Part shown: positions 1 to 12,001 of the stretch, piece by piece
Layout of the letters: each line of letters starts with the position of its first letter
How positions within the stretch are numbered: the stretch's first letter is position 1
NCBI GenBank assembly: GCA_037447655.1
Contig: JBBHKE010000340.1
Coordinates: 48,512-112,511, forward strand
From: Zygnema cylindricum
Lineage: Eukaryota; Streptophyta; Zygnematophyceae; Zygnematales; Zygnemataceae
Direction of reading: 5' to 3'
DNA: 64,000 nucleotides
Translations under genes and position numbers: made by a program
The notes under the pieces: generated by a model
What the model was told of the DNA's origin: nothing
Databases searched by the model: none
Seen by the model: only the letters and a program-made list of their open reading frames with translations

Positions 1-527
1 GAAGAAGAGTGTCAGTGTATGAATGAACCACTATAGCAGAGGCCGTGGTGGAGAGTGAATAATGTTTTTTGTATAAATACGAATACAACACAATTTTGAC
101 AATATTAATGCAATTGTGAAGAAGAAAGTTACACATCCGCAATTACTGGAGTTACTCCCAGTAATCCAAGAAATCGTGCAAAAAAGTGTACAGTTGGTAC
201 ATTTTTCTGTCCGATTACTGCAATTACTGGCCAGTAACGCCAGTAATCGCGTGTGTAATTACCATGTAGGTGACAAGGGGGGGGAGATAGGAGAGGACAT
301 CACCACAGAGTATACATGTGTGTGCGAGGACGAGGGTAAGCAATAAGGACAAAGAGAAGAGGAGAGGATGTGATCACATAAGCATAAATATGTTTTTTGT
401 AATAAGTGAGAGGTGGTGCCGGAGACGATATCACCAAGTAAGTATGTGACTGTGAGAAGAAGAGAGGGTGATACAGAGTAAGGGAGAGAGGGGGAGAGGC
501 ACAGAAGGCGAGGATATCGACACATAC
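1..527 (-). other. Intron of the NIP gene (partial), with a small TIR element and purine-rich sequence
   Basis: No further aquaporin exon is visible here, so the intron continues past the window edge. Positions 127-262 form a short inverted-repeat element: GTTACACATCC and an imperfect complement near 262, with repeated ATTACTGG / CCAGTAAT blocks inside. Positions 280-510 are strongly purine-rich (GAGAGG-type) on the plus strand. Confidence 0.5.
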
Positions 528-1141
528 CTCTTTCAAAGGAAATCTACCGACAGTAGTGAAAGCGACAGTGACAGCTGGATTGAAATGTGCCCCGGAAATG
601 TGTCCCACGGCATAAATCATGGCCATCACCACTAGACCAAATACGATCGCGACGCCCACATGTGTTATGGAATTATTTGTGTCTTTATTAATAACAATGG
701 CTCCACAGCCTGCAAAAACAAGAGAAAAAGTTCCGAATGCCTCTGCAAGCATTTGAAAACAAAAAAAGAAGAAAACCAAAAAAAAAATCTGTAACATTTT
801 TCATACACATATTGCCAAAACTTACAGAAGCATCTAAAACAAACACACAAAGAAAAATGACAACATAATCAGAAACATAATTCATTTAACGAATCATATA
901 GACGCATTGATAAAGACAGAAAAAGACAAACAACATCAACAGTATAATTTTTTTGATTGATCACCTTTTTCCACAGAAAAGGAGTATGCAGCTTTTTAAG
1001 GGAGCGGAAAATGACTCCCTGCAAGCCGTCGAATTCGTGAGATCTGGTCTCACTTTTTGAGTCACCGCATCCAAACTCATTTTCATTTTCTGCTCCGTGA
1101 GCGCAGCAGGGCCGCTCGGCCGCCCTGTTGGCGCAAGCCAT
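528..1141 (-). CDS. NIP-type aquaporin (nodulin 26-like intrinsic protein), 5' part only
   Basis: This is a membrane channel of the major intrinsic protein family; NIPs conduct water and small uncharged solutes such as glycerol, boric acid or silicic acid. Exon 1 is 1141-965 (59 codons, [10 protein letters not shown] to FLWKK) and ends at a GTGATC donor. Exon 2 ends at 528 at a GTATGT donor. It holds [19 protein letters not shown] (helix 1), a second hydrophobic helix, and [16 protein letters not shown], whose NPA is the first of the two pore motifs; GRFPLKE follows as in other NIPs. The exact acceptor of exon 2 is unclear. The conserved frame is open from about 753 (MLAEAFG), but no AG precedes it, and the phase-compatible choice is the AGAG just before GCATTC. 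The second NPA and the C-terminus lie beyond the left edge. Substrate cannot be assigned without helices 2 and 5. Family assignment is firm; the splice detail is not. Confidence 0.85.
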
Positions 1142-1461
1142 AGGGAGAGGAGAAGAAAAAAAGGCGAAGAAATTAAAACCTAAAACGATTGTACAGAGAA
1201 AGTAAACAAATAAACGATAACTGAAGAAAAAAGTAGGAGAGAAGCTTCCTGAAAAGTTGACAGTCAGTTGATCTTGTAAAAGACTTCAGTATTAGGTCAT
1301 CTACAGTATTAGGTCATCTGTCAAACACAGGTCCTGCCGAGCGAAAATTACAGATATCATGCACATCATTATTAGCGTTTATTATTTAGTACAGTACAAT
1401 ACTGTAAAGTACAGTACTGTACTGTACTGTAATGTAATGTATTGTACTGTACTATACAGTA
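1142..1461. other. Upstream region of the NIP gene; GTACTGTAC-rich tract
   Basis: This holds the presumed promoter and 5' UTR of the NIP gene. A 13-bp direct repeat (AGTATTAGGTCAT type) sits near 1287-1318. Positions 1390-1461 are made of overlapping ACAGTAC/GTACTGT units. I see no gene. Confidence 0.4.
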
Positions 1462-1660
1462 CACCGTGAATCGTTATTAGCCTTATGTATGCTATATCGG
1501 CACCCCAAAATTTTGACATTGATACCTTAAATATAATAAATTACACTATTTAAGGACGTGGACCATAATATGCCACGTCTCCTGGAACCAAATTAGAATG
1601 AATGACGCTAATTTTTTCTTTACATTAATAATTTCTATATGCTAATAACGATTCAAGGTG
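1462..1660. mobile_element. TA-flanked MITE (Stowaway/Tc1-mariner-like), family 'CACCGTGAATCG'
   Basis: The ends are inverted: CACCGTGAATCGTTATTAGC at the left and the complement of CACCTTGAATCGTTATTAGC at the right, flanked by TA on both sides. It is 199 bp with no coding capacity. The same TIR recurs at 3778, 14418, 16128, 23161, 29943, 50141 and 52577. Confidence 0.75.
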
Positions 1661-1736
1661 TACTGTACTCATACATACGTACTCGCACATTTGTGTCGTA
1701 CTTCTGATAGGACTAAGAGTACGTCCCCGTGTATTA

Positions 1737-2685
1737 GGGTACGTCCCCGTGTATTAAAGTATCTACTTTTCTCTGTCTTTTTGCCCTAAAATTCAGGGAA
1801 CTTTGAAAAAACCTTTAACCGTACGAGAAAATTATGTTTACCAAATTAAAGTATACGTCAATTCAAACTTTGGATGTACGGAGTGTTTGTCGTCATGTGA
1901 ATGCATCTTGGCGTTTTCCCCTTTTCGACCCCTGGGCAAGAGAATCCAGCCCAAACAAAAACTTAAACCAAAATCACCTCGAGGAGGTGATTTTAGTTCA
2001 AGTACCGCCCAAACAGCGAATGAAAAATGACCCACGCACACGCCACAAGAATGTGAAAATTTTAAGACGAGGGAGAGTCCTCGCTATTTTTCTCCGTGAC
2101 CGTCACGCGCATGTACGGAAAAAAATCTGCAGGGGTCTCAGATCTCCACTTTCATTCATGGGGTCCTTTGCAAAATTTTGCGCCGTCGTCGCCTCTCCCC
2201 TCTCCCTCTCACACTATCGCTTTTATCTCACGATATGTAGAATGAGACACGACAATATTGGTATAAAATGAAAGATATTTTAAAAATATTATTTTTGACA
2301 ATTTTTAGGTTTTTTTTTAATGGTAAGTCGAGCGAGAAAAGTAGAAAAAACGAAATTGGAAAACCATGGCAGAAAGTTTTTGAACTAGTGACGTCGACGT
2401 TGTCATAGGTGAGCGTGACGTCACAATATCACCAAACCCTAAACATCTACGATTTCACAAAAATCTAGACGTCTACCACTGTCGTTGTTTTTGTTGGCGT
2501 CACTAATCGTCGGAAGTTTCGTAGTCGCCTTCAACCGTCACAAGTTGTACCTACGTCTACAACCGTCACATTATAAAGTTCCAATTTCATTTTCGCACAT
2601 AGGGACGCTCTTCAAAGTAGTACGGAGAATCCTTACCACAGTCCAAAATACTTTATCAAAGTACCGATTACATGGGGAGGTACCC
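1737..2685. mobile_element. PIF/Harbinger-like non-autonomous element, copy a
   Basis: The TIRs are GGGTACGTCCCCGTG and the complement of GGGTACCTCCCCATG, flanked by TTA at 1734-1736 and 2686-2688. A 3-bp TWA target duplication with G-rich TIRs is the PIF/Harbinger signature. No transposase is visible. A near-perfect hairpin lies at 1970-1994. An 18-bp partial duplicate of the left end precedes it at about 1713. Confidence 0.7.
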
Positions 2686-2688
2686 TTA

Positions 2689-3592
2689 AAGTATCTATTT
2701 TTCTCAATCTTTTTGCCCTAAAACCTAGGGAACTTTGACAAAAACTTTAGCCGTACGAAAAAATCATTTTTACCAAACTAGAGTGAACGTCAATTCATAC
2801 TTTGGATGTACGTCGTGTTTGTCGTCATGTGAACGCATTTTGGCGTTTTCCCCTTTTCGACCCCAATGCAAGGGAATCCAACCCAAAAAAAAAATCATCC
2901 AAAATCACCTCGAGTGGGTGATTTTAGTCCAAGTACCGCTCAAACAGCGAATGAAAAATGACCCACGCACGCGCTAGAAGAGTGAGAAATTTTAGGACGA
3001 GGGAGAGTCCTCTCTATTTTTCTCCGTGCCCGTCACGCACATGTACGGAAAAAAAATTGCAGGGGTCTTGAACCTCCACTTTCATTCATGGGGTCCTTTG
3101 CAAAATTTTGCGCCGTCGTCGCCTCTCCCCTCTCCCTCTCACACTATCGTTTTTTATCTCACATTATTTAGAATGAGACACGACAATATTTGTATAAAAT
3201 GAAAGATATTTTAAAAATATTATTTTTGACAATTTTTAGTTTTTTTTGTAATGGCAAACCGAGTGAGAAAAGTATAAAAAACGAAATTTCAAAACCATGG
3301 CGGAAAGTTATTGAATCAGTGATATCGACATTGTCACAAGTGAGCATGACGTCACAATATCGCCAAACCCTAAACATATACAATTTCACAAATGTTTTTG
3401 TTGGCGTCATTAATTGTCGGAAGTTTCGTAGTCGGCTTCAATCGTCACAAGTTGTACCTACGTCTACAGCCGCCACATTTCAAAGTTCCGATTTCATTTT
3501 TGCACATAGGGACGCTTTTCAAAGTAGTACGGATAATCTTCACTACAGTCCAAAATACTTTATCAAAGTACCGATTACATGGGGACATACCC
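2689..3592. mobile_element. PIF/Harbinger-like non-autonomous element, copy b (tandem with copy a)
   Basis: It is closely similar to 1757-2685 over its whole length but lacks the first ~20 bp, so the left TIR is missing where it abuts copy a. The right end is the complement of GGGTATGTCCCCATG followed by TAA. The hairpin at 2901-2925 is the slightly decayed counterpart of that at 1970-1994. Confidence 0.65.
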
Positions 3593-4122
3593 TAACTTTG
3601 TCATGCGTCCTTCTAACCTGCATATTTTGTCGGCCTCACTCCACATGCAATCCGTGGATCTCATAACCACTTCCCATCCACTTCCGCATGCGAATGTAAT
3701 TTCTATGGAGCACCGTACGTGGTTCATATGTCACACATTTGTTTGTGATTTTAACCATTTGAACCTACAGTGCAGTACACCGTGTATTGCTACTAGTGTA
3801 AATATTTTTTGGGAATTGCTAAATGTAGAAACATTTTTTGCTGCGCGCAGGTAGTTGTCAGAAATTGTACATTTGAAGTACATATTCGTACAAGTTACGG
3901 AGCTTTGGGTTCAGATTTGACGGTCAATCCGTTGAATAACTTTGACTGGCGAAATATTGAAACGACGGTTATAAAAGTGTCGTTTGCGAACGTCGACCGT
4001 CATAAAAAAAAAAAATACACGGCCAGCCAAGGTTTACTGTCACAAAACTATGGCAATCACATATAAATAAAATGGTTTTGCGCAGGTAGTTCTCACTTCA
4101 CATAAGCTCACTTTCTCATATT

Positions 4123-4331
4123 CAAATGTAGGAATGTTGATTTGTAAATAGTGTGGCTGAATCAATGTGAAGTACGTTTTCAATGTAAGTATGTTAATTC
4201 GTTAATAGTGTGGCTGAATCAATGTGAAGTACGTTTTCAATGTAGGATTGTTGATTCGTAAATAGTGTGACTCAATGAATGTGAGGTACGTTTTCAATGT
4301 AGAAATGTTGATTTGTAAATAGTGTGGCTGT
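4123..4331. repeat. 57-bp tandem repeat (about 3.6 copies) in the foldback loop
   Basis: Units start near 4123, 4181, 4238 and 4295, each carrying TTGATTTGTAAATAGTGTGG followed by a CAATGTGAAGTACGTTTTC block. The related foldback loop at 27121-27150 has only one such unit, so the array expanded in this copy. Confidence 0.85.
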
Positions 4332-5336
4332 TCAATTATTACATTTATAAAGTATTTTTTATGTCTGAATAACTTTAGTGAAAACAGAAAAGAAAAGCGT
4401 AGGCAGTCTGCCACCACCTCTTTCCTCTATCCACCACAATTGTTGTAGTCACTGAATGAAAGAAAAGGTGGCGGAGCTATCGTTGCCTTGGCTCTTTAAG
4501 CAGGTCAGAAGAAGTGACATAAGTCACTTCTAACAAAAAGGTTAATTCCGGCACACCTCAAACCTTCGATCGACAAAGCGAGGCATAGACGTCAGCCTTA
4601 GCCGGTCCGTCGTTGAGTCCGTTAGAGAACATGGGGTATGATTAGTATTTAAATATGTCAGAATTCACTAATCTAATTAACGAAATTACGCATCAATAAC
4701 ATAGAGACAAAATGAAATATAGTGCGAAAGTGAAACCGCACGAAACAAAGTTACCGGACATTGATTTTCAATGGCTATTATTAAAAGCCGATTTGAATTC
4801 GACGGCACGCATCATTGCCGAGATCCATGAATGGTCACTTTGGCGTTTTTCGGGCGTGACATGACATAGAGCCACGTGGCATGATAACATAAGATAGCGA
4901 GAATCTCGGGGAGCATGAGGGCGAGTTCGGGGGAGACAGGCGTCCAGTCAATGGCCGAGTCGTACACAGACCGTACAGAAAGTACACCGGCCACAGTACC
5001 TTTTTGTACTTTACAGTTCTCTTATTGGTTCGTACATCAGTAGATAGGGGTTGTGAGAGGGGTTTAGGACTTAAGAGATTTAGGAGGTAGCCGCATCTCT
5101 CCCACTAAGCTTGTATATATTTGGCATCTTTGCCACTTGATAATTAATCGCCTGGTTGGGCGTTTTTTAGTGATCTCTTTTGTTGCGGACTCAGGGGAGT
5201 CTAAACTACACAAGGGCGTAGTTAGATTGTTTGTTTGCCTACTTGGGTATTTGTGATCATAGCTGAAAAAAGGTAAGTCAAAACCTATCTAGAGGCTTCC
5301 TGAATTTTGTAGTCCAATGGGGGACACATAATTGCA
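4329..5336 (+). repeat. 5' LTR of Copia 1
   Basis: It starts with TG and ends with CA. It includes a TATATAT box at about 5114 in the GCTTGTATATATTTGG context, which is conserved in the 3' LTR at 11733 and probably drives transcription. A tRNA-like segment lies antisense at about 4550-4625. Confidence 0.88.
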
Positions 5337-5384
5337 TGTTATGGGCCCACCCTCTAGGGTGCCCATCTTCAATGGATCTGGTTT

Positions 5385-8300
5385 CATTTATTGGGAAACC
5401 ATGATGGTAGGGGTTGTGTGTGAAAATGATACTGGGGTATCGTCAGTGGACAAGTGAAACGTCCATCTCAGGGAATTCCACGAGGGTTTAGTGGAGTGAG
5501 GTTTTCTGCAGCAGTAACTGCTCCAATGGAGGAGGTAGACATCGGGGACATCTGTGTATTCGAAAAGGGGAAAGGGAAGGAGACACCTTTTACTCATATC
5601 GCCACATTACCTGAAGCGGCAACCGTGAAGTCTGAAGAAAACGATATTCAAATGTGGGAATACACAAACATGGCATCAAGGCACTTCATACCGAGGCATC
5701 TTACTCAAGCTTTGGCAACCTCCCATCTCCACATTTTAAAGGGCGAGGAGTTATGGGAGACCTTAGTGGAGATCTATAGAGCTGGTACCATTCAGGTGCT
5801 CCACTTGGCCGAGCAACGGTTAGGGGAGTATACTTACAAATGGGGGAAAATGCTAGACTATTGTAATGACCTCTCTTGTTTGTATATGAAGATCGAGAGT
5901 GCCGGGTGGATTGGTACAATGAAGATGAAAGTCAACACCCTCATCATGAAGCTGTTTACTGAGTTTCAGAACATAGTGTACCGAGTGCAGTGAATGTATG
6001 ACAGTTTGTGGAAGTGGAACATAGTGGTCCGGATGACACTTGTGCAAGAGAATCGAGATTCGGAGAGGAGGAAAGAGCGTTCAAGCTCTAGCGGCCAAAA
6101 CGGATCCGTGGTTGAAGGATTCAGGGAAGCCATACAGCAACTACAAAGGAGAGAAAGATCAAACTGGAGGACTAAGGCCTCCAAAGGGCCTTTGTCATTT
6201 CTACAAAAATTCGGGACACTTCATAGACAATTGCACCAAGCTGTCGGAGCTGAGGCTCCAACAAAACCGTGGAGGAGGTTTTTATGGGAGAAAGAATAAG
6301 GCACTTGTGGTCACACAAATGAAAGGGGAGACCGAGGAGGATGATTCCTTAGAGGAGGAGGATGGAGAGCTTCTTGTCGACGAAAATTTGGAGGAGAATG
6401 AGATTCGTCGAAAACAGAAGTGTGCTCTCAGAGCCATTCACGAACCTCCACAAGAAGGATGGATCATCGATTCAGGTGAATCCATGCATATGTGTCATGA
6501 CATGCACCTCTTTACCAAGCTAAGAAAGATTCCCACTGTAGAGATAGAGTACGGGGATGGGAGAGTAATTACTACAGATCTAGTTGGATCGGTAGATCTA
6601 AAAGTCTTAGTAAAGGGTAAAACTTTTATACCCACTTTCTCATATGTACTTCATATTCGTCAGCTGAGTAAAAATCTTGTCTCTACTTCTATATTAAATG
6701 ATAAAGAGTTTGATACCTTCACTAGAAAAGGAGTCTTTACAGCTAAGTGTGGGGATAAAATCTACTTCACAGCAGATAAAGGTAGCCAAGGAATGTTTAG
6801 GCTTAACATGAGTAATGAAAATAAGAATGCTTACTATGTTGGTGTCCCAAACTTGATGATTTGGCATAAGCGGTTGGGGCATGTGCACTTTCATTGGCTG
6901 AGGGAAATGAAAAAGCTTGGTGTAGTAGAAGGCATTCAGTTGGGGGATAATAAAATGGTGGATGATTTTAGTGGTTGTGTCCAAGGTAAGGCTCACAGTC
7001 TTCCATTTCCCAAAAGTGCCACATATAAAGGTGAGAAAGTACTAGATCTGGTCCACACATATATCTGGGGACCAACAAAAGTACATTCGGTAGGAGGCAA
7101 GAGGTTCATGATGACAATTACTCATGACTGGTCTAAATACTATAGAGTGTACTTTTTAAAAACAAAGTCTAAAGCACCAACTTACTTCAAAGAATATAAA
7201 GCGTGGAGTGAGAAGTCGCACGGAACCCCCATTAAAAGAATAAAAAGTGACAACGGGGGAGAATATACCTCTAACCAATTTGAGGAATATCTCAGGGATG
7301 AGGGAGTCCAGCTTTAGAAAACTCTACCTTATAATCCAGAACAAAATGGGGTAGCTGAGAGGTTGAACTATACGCTAGGAGATAGCGTATGTAGTATACT
7401 GGCCGACAAAAGGATAAGAAAAGAGTTTTGGGTTGAGGCCATGAAATGTGCTAACTACATCAAGAATAGAGTCCTTACCTCAGCTGTGAATGGAATGACA
7501 CCTTATAAAAGATGGGTTGGAAGGTAACCAAATATTTCTCACCTGAAAGTATACAGTAGTCAAGTTTACAGTCTTGACACATGTAGGAAGAACTGGAAAT
7601 TAGATGCTAAAAGGAAACCAGGATAATTTATGGGATATGATGAGGTTGTCAAAGGATATAAAGTTTATAACTTAGCTAAACAAGATCTCATTCTGGTAAA
7701 ACATCTAGTTGTCATGGATGAAAGGGAGTCATTTGACCCTTTCAAATACACCAAGAAGATAAAAATCAGCTTTGAGTCAAGGGGTGAGGAAGACTCACAT
7801 CTTCCTAGAAGAGACATGAGTGAAAAAGTGATTGCAAATTCAGCGGAGATCCGTGAGGAATGAGATAAACACGAATCTGCACATATCTTTGCACACTTCG
7901 AGAAGACAGAAGAGGAGGAGATGGAACCGGCTTCTATGGAGAGGGGAGCCAATGAGACACTGAGGAGGAACCCAAGACTTCCCTCCATCCCACCTTCGGA
8001 CTTTGAAGGAGGACGAACGAGCAGCAAAAGGCTGTAGAAAAGACAAGTTGCTCATAAGGTAACTAAGCTATCTCACCCTGATGAGCCTCAGTCATACTCA
8101 GATGCAATGGAGAGTCCGGGGAAGGATAGATCGGTTAGAGCCATAAATGATGAGATGACATCCATCATGGAAGCAAATACTTGGGAACTAGTGGATTGTC
8201 CTCCAAACAAAAAACCGATCGGGTGGAAATGGGTGTTTAACCTGAAACTGAACCCATATAATACCATTGAAAGATATAAGGCCCGGTTGGTAACAAAGGG

Positions 8301-10898
8301 GTTCACTCAAAAAAAAGGGATAGATTATGAATAGACCTTTGCTCCTGTGGTACGGTTTGAAACTGTGTATGCTCCATTGCTCACAGAAATTGCAGATCCA
8401 AAAGAAGCTTATCTAGATAGTGTCGGCTCCAAAATGATATAAACCCAAATGACTGACCCCATCTAGATAGTGTCGGCTTCATAATGATATAAACCCAACT
8501 GATTGACCCCTTGACAATCACAAACCCATTATAGCTTCACCCCTGTGAAATAAGACTTTTTGTGTGCTCAAATCCACCACGGAATGCAAAGTTAGAATAT
8601 GAGTTTTGGACACACTCACCCACTTTTAATTTCCCTTAGAAATCTAGCCACCCTTGCAGGCAAAAACTCTAGCCGACTACACCACTATGTAGCCTGGACT
8701 CCCTTGAGTCCGCAGCAAAAAAAATCACTGAAAATGGTAAAGTAAATTGATATATATGAATAGTCAAAGATGACCCTTTTGTACAGGAGCTCTTTCAAAG
8801 AGAGGCTGCTACCTACTAAATTTTTCTAAGTCCTATCTCTCTCTAAAACTCTATCTACTGACGTACGGCACCAATTAAATTACTGTGTCGTAGAGAAAAG
8901 TACAGGTGCCGGTGTACTTTTTGTACGGCCATCGTACGACATGGCGAAAATGTCGACACATGTCATCTCCAGATTCGTTCACGTAATCCCCGGAGATGCC
9001 GCGATCCAATGTCATTTTGCCACGTGTCATCCTATGTGGCGATGACCACAAACCGCCGAAATCTTTTTCCGCGATCTCGACATCCTTTCCGGTCGTCCGA
9101 TCGAAACCAGGATTTGATCGTAGCCGTCCTAAATACGTGCGCGGTATTTGTTTCGTGTTCAAAACAAATGCGAGGTATCCGTTTCATATTGTATATTAAA
9201 ATTGTACAAAAATTGTATCTATGCATTACGTATCTATATCCCGTTAAATGAACTAGTCTACGTGTAACATAAGAAATATTTATCAAACCTAATATACCCT
9301 ATCATTAATTTTAGACTTATAGGTTAAGGATACTGGCTAATGTGACGTACCGCAGGTATCCGGATCAATTCTCGTGACCGTCAAATATTTTAGATAACTC
9401 TATCGAGATTTGCCTTCCTGTCCTCTTTGGACAGCCTAGGCAGCCATGGATCTACCTCCTCCTCAAGTCTTCAGTGACTGTGACAAGTGTGGGGACTTGA
9501 GTGAAGAGTTAAAGGCAAGCTGTCATTGTTTTGGATTTTATTTTAGAATCTCTAGACCTATAAAATACTTAAATTTCATTATGGTTCCCATCAGTAAGGA
9601 TTCTCTTTAGTCTAGCAGCAGCGGAAGACATGGAAATACACCAGATAGATATTAAGACCGCCTTCCTCAATGGTGAACTAGAGGAAGAAATCTTCATGCG
9701 GCAACCAAAAGTGTTTGTAGAGGAAGGTGAGGAGAGCAAAGTCTACAGACTTATAAAGTCCTTATATGGACTAAAGCAAGCTCCCAGGCAATGGAATAAA
9801 TAACTAGATGAGTTACTCACCAGTCTGGGATACATCCGAATTAGTTCAGACCACTCTATTTATATGTTTGAGGATGAGAATGGTGTTATCTTCATTGCAA
9901 TTTATATGGATGATTTGCTGGTGTTAAGTTAATCTATGGAAAAGATCAACCAGTTAAAGAAAGATCTTAGAAGCAGGTATGATATGAAAGATCTAAGAGA
10001 AGCAAGATATATCTTGGGAATACAAATGGAAAGAGATAAAGGAAAAAGGATTATCAGAATTACTAAGAAAGAAGCTATAGGGAATATGCTCGAGAAATTC
10101 CTAATGGAAATTGCAAACATTTGTACCACTCCCATAGACTTGAAGAAAATAAGTGATGGGAGTGTAGAAGAAGGAGTGATAATCTTACATGATCACATGA
10201 GTCTCGAACAAAGACATTATATGAAGTCTATTCCTTACAGGCACGTTGTAGAAAGTCTAATCTAGTTTATGAATTGTACTAGGCCAAACATAGCAGCAAC
10301 AGTTGGAGTTCTCAGTAGGAGTCTTAATGATCCTAGGAAAAGAGACTGGGAGGCAGCAAAGAGAGTCATAAGATATCTGGTGGGAGCAAGGGAATTATGG
10401 TTGCATTTGGGAGGGGGGCATATAAACATCACCACTTAGAGTGATGCCAGGTATGGAGATGCACCTATGAGAAGATGTAATTATGGGTATGTATTGTATG
10501 TGGGGGAAGGTGTTTGTTGTTGGAGCAGCAAGCAACAAAAGGTGGTTGCTCAATCCACTATGGAGGCTGAGTACATGGCCTTTTGTTCCGCTGTGAAAAA
10601 ATTGATGTGGGTAAAGTCTTTGCTACAAGAATTGGGGTACATGAAGAAAGGGGTGCATCAAGTCTTCTGGGATAATCAGGCTGCAATTGCAATTGCAGCC
10701 AATCCAAAACATCATTTCAAAGATAAACACATGGACATAAGGCTGAGTTTAAAGAGGGAAAAAGTCGAAAACAAAATTGTAAATCTTATTTATAAACCAG
10801 ATTGGGAAATGATTGTTGATATGATGACCAAACCTTTGTCCTCGCCCAAACTGAAATATTGTAGAGAGAAGTGTGGACTAAAAGAAAAGTTTAAATAG
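5385..10898 (+). pseudogene. Copia 1 Gag-Pol polyprotein, broken
   Basis: Gag runs about 5400-6300, with motif HFIPRHLTQAL and a zinc knuckle CHFYKNSGHFIDNC whose second Cys is Tyr. The protease is near 6460 (WIIDSGESMHMC; DSGE replaces the usual DSGA). The integrase has the zinc motif WHKRLGH, then catalytic-core pieces (WGPTKVHSVGG, SDNGGEYTSNQFEEYL) and NPEQNGVAERLN after an in-frame stop at 7315. Reverse transcriptase runs 8107-8357 and 9597-10265 (LKQAPRQWNK; YMDD instead of YVDD). RNase H is 10440-10898 (STMEAEYMAF, DNQAA). Stops occur near 7315, 7526, 7623, 7861, 8035, 8331, 9802, 9931 and 10263, and a solo LTR interrupts the RT domain, so the element cannot encode its own proteins. 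Confidence 0.9.
8358..9591 (-). mobile_element. Solo LTR of a related Copia family, inserted in the Copia 1 RT domain
   Basis: The flanks CGGTT (8353-8357) and TGGTT (9592-9596) form a 5-bp target duplication with one mismatch. Removing the insert rejoins the RT reading frame (APVVRF, then VRIL), as in the intact region of Copia 2. The sequence matches the LTRs at 31834 and 41686 in the same orientation. A ~53-bp direct duplication lies at about 8409-8510 (repeated CTAGATAGTGTCGGCT). No internal region remains, as expected after LTR-LTR recombination. Confidence 0.85.
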
Positions 10899-10917
10899 GA
10901 CTAGAAAATAAGGGGAG

Positions 10918-11956
10918 TGTTGAAATATTAGATTTATAAAGTATTTTCTATGTCTGAATAGCTTAAGTGAAAACAGAAAAGAAAAGCGTAGGCAGTCTGC
11001 CTCCACCTCTTTCCTCTATCCACCATACTTGTTGTAGTCACTGAAGGAAAGAAAAGGTGGTGGAGCCATCGTTGCCTTGGCTCTTTAGGCAGGTCAAAAG
11101 AAGTGACACAAGTCACTTTTAACAAAAAGGTTGAGTCCGGCACACCTGAAACCTCCGATCGACAAAGCGAGGCATAGCCGTCAGCCTTAGCCGGTCCGTC
11201 GTTGAGTCCGTTAGAGAACAGGGGGTATGATTAGTATTTAAATATGTCAGAATTCACTAATCCAATTAACGGAATTACGCATCACTAACATAGGGACAAA
11301 ATGAAATATAGTGCAAAAGTGAAACCGCACAAAACAAAGTAACCCTACATTGATTTTCAACGGCTATAATTCAAAGCCGATTTGAATTTGACGGCAAGCA
11401 TCATCGCCGAGATCCATGAATGGTAACTTTGGCGTTTTTGGGCGTGACATGACTTAGAGCCACGTGGCAAGATAACATAAGATAGCAGGAATCTCGAGGA
11501 GCATGAGGGCGAGTTCGGGGGAGACACACGTCCACTCAATGGCCGAGTCATACACAGACCGTACACTCAATGGCCGAGGTGTACACAGACCGTACAGAAA
11601 GTACACCGACCACAGTACCTTTTTGTTCTTTACAGTTCTCTGATTGGTTCGTACATCAGTAGATAGGGGTTGTGAGAGGGGTTTAGGACTTAGGAGATTT
11701 ATGATGTAGCCACCTCTCTCCCACTGAGCTTGTATATATTTTGGCTTCTTTGCCACTTGATAATTTATCGCCTGGTTGGGCGTTTTTTAGTGATCTATTT
11801 TGGTGCGGACTCAGGGGAGTCCAGACTCCACAAGGGCGCAGTTAGATTGTTTGTTTGCCTACTTGGGTATTTGTGATCATAGCTGAAGAAAGGTAAGCCA
11901 AAAACTATCTAGAGGCTTTTTGAATTCTTTAGTCCAATGGGGGACACATAATTGTA
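10918..11956 (+). repeat. 3' LTR of Copia 1
   Basis: It matches the 5' LTR and carries an extra ~30-bp internal duplication around 11545-11600 (ACACAGACCGTACA repeated). The TATATAT box is at 11733. The tRNA-like antisense segment is at about 11140-11215. Confidence 0.88.
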
Positions 11957-12001
11957 GTGGCTCATTTCGTCGCGCGTGATGACGCGCATTTTTATCATTT
12001 A

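Larger units (their letters stand above)
4329..11956 (+). mobile_element. Copia retrotransposon 1 (complete, decayed), plus strand
   Basis: The 5' LTR is 4329-5336 and the 3' LTR is 10918-11956. They are clearly similar (TGTTCAATT... to ATTGCA; TGTTGAAAT... to ATTGTA), and a 5-bp target duplication GTGGC lies at 4324-4328 and 11957-11961. The purine tract AAGGGGAGTG directly precedes the 3' LTR. Domain order is Gag, protease, integrase, reverse transcriptase, RNase H, which defines Ty1/copia. The two LTRs differ by many substitutions and a ~30-bp duplication near 11545-11600, so the insertion is old. The foldback copy at 27140 carries the matching empty site. Confidence 0.93.

Noticed and set aside
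4123-4331. CRISPR-like array
   Set aside because: The repeats are contiguous 57-bp tandem units without unique spacers, in a plant transposon.
8875-9162. Overlapping open frames inside the solo LTR (8875-9286, both strands)
   Set aside because: The same region in the other LTRs has no conserved reading frame.
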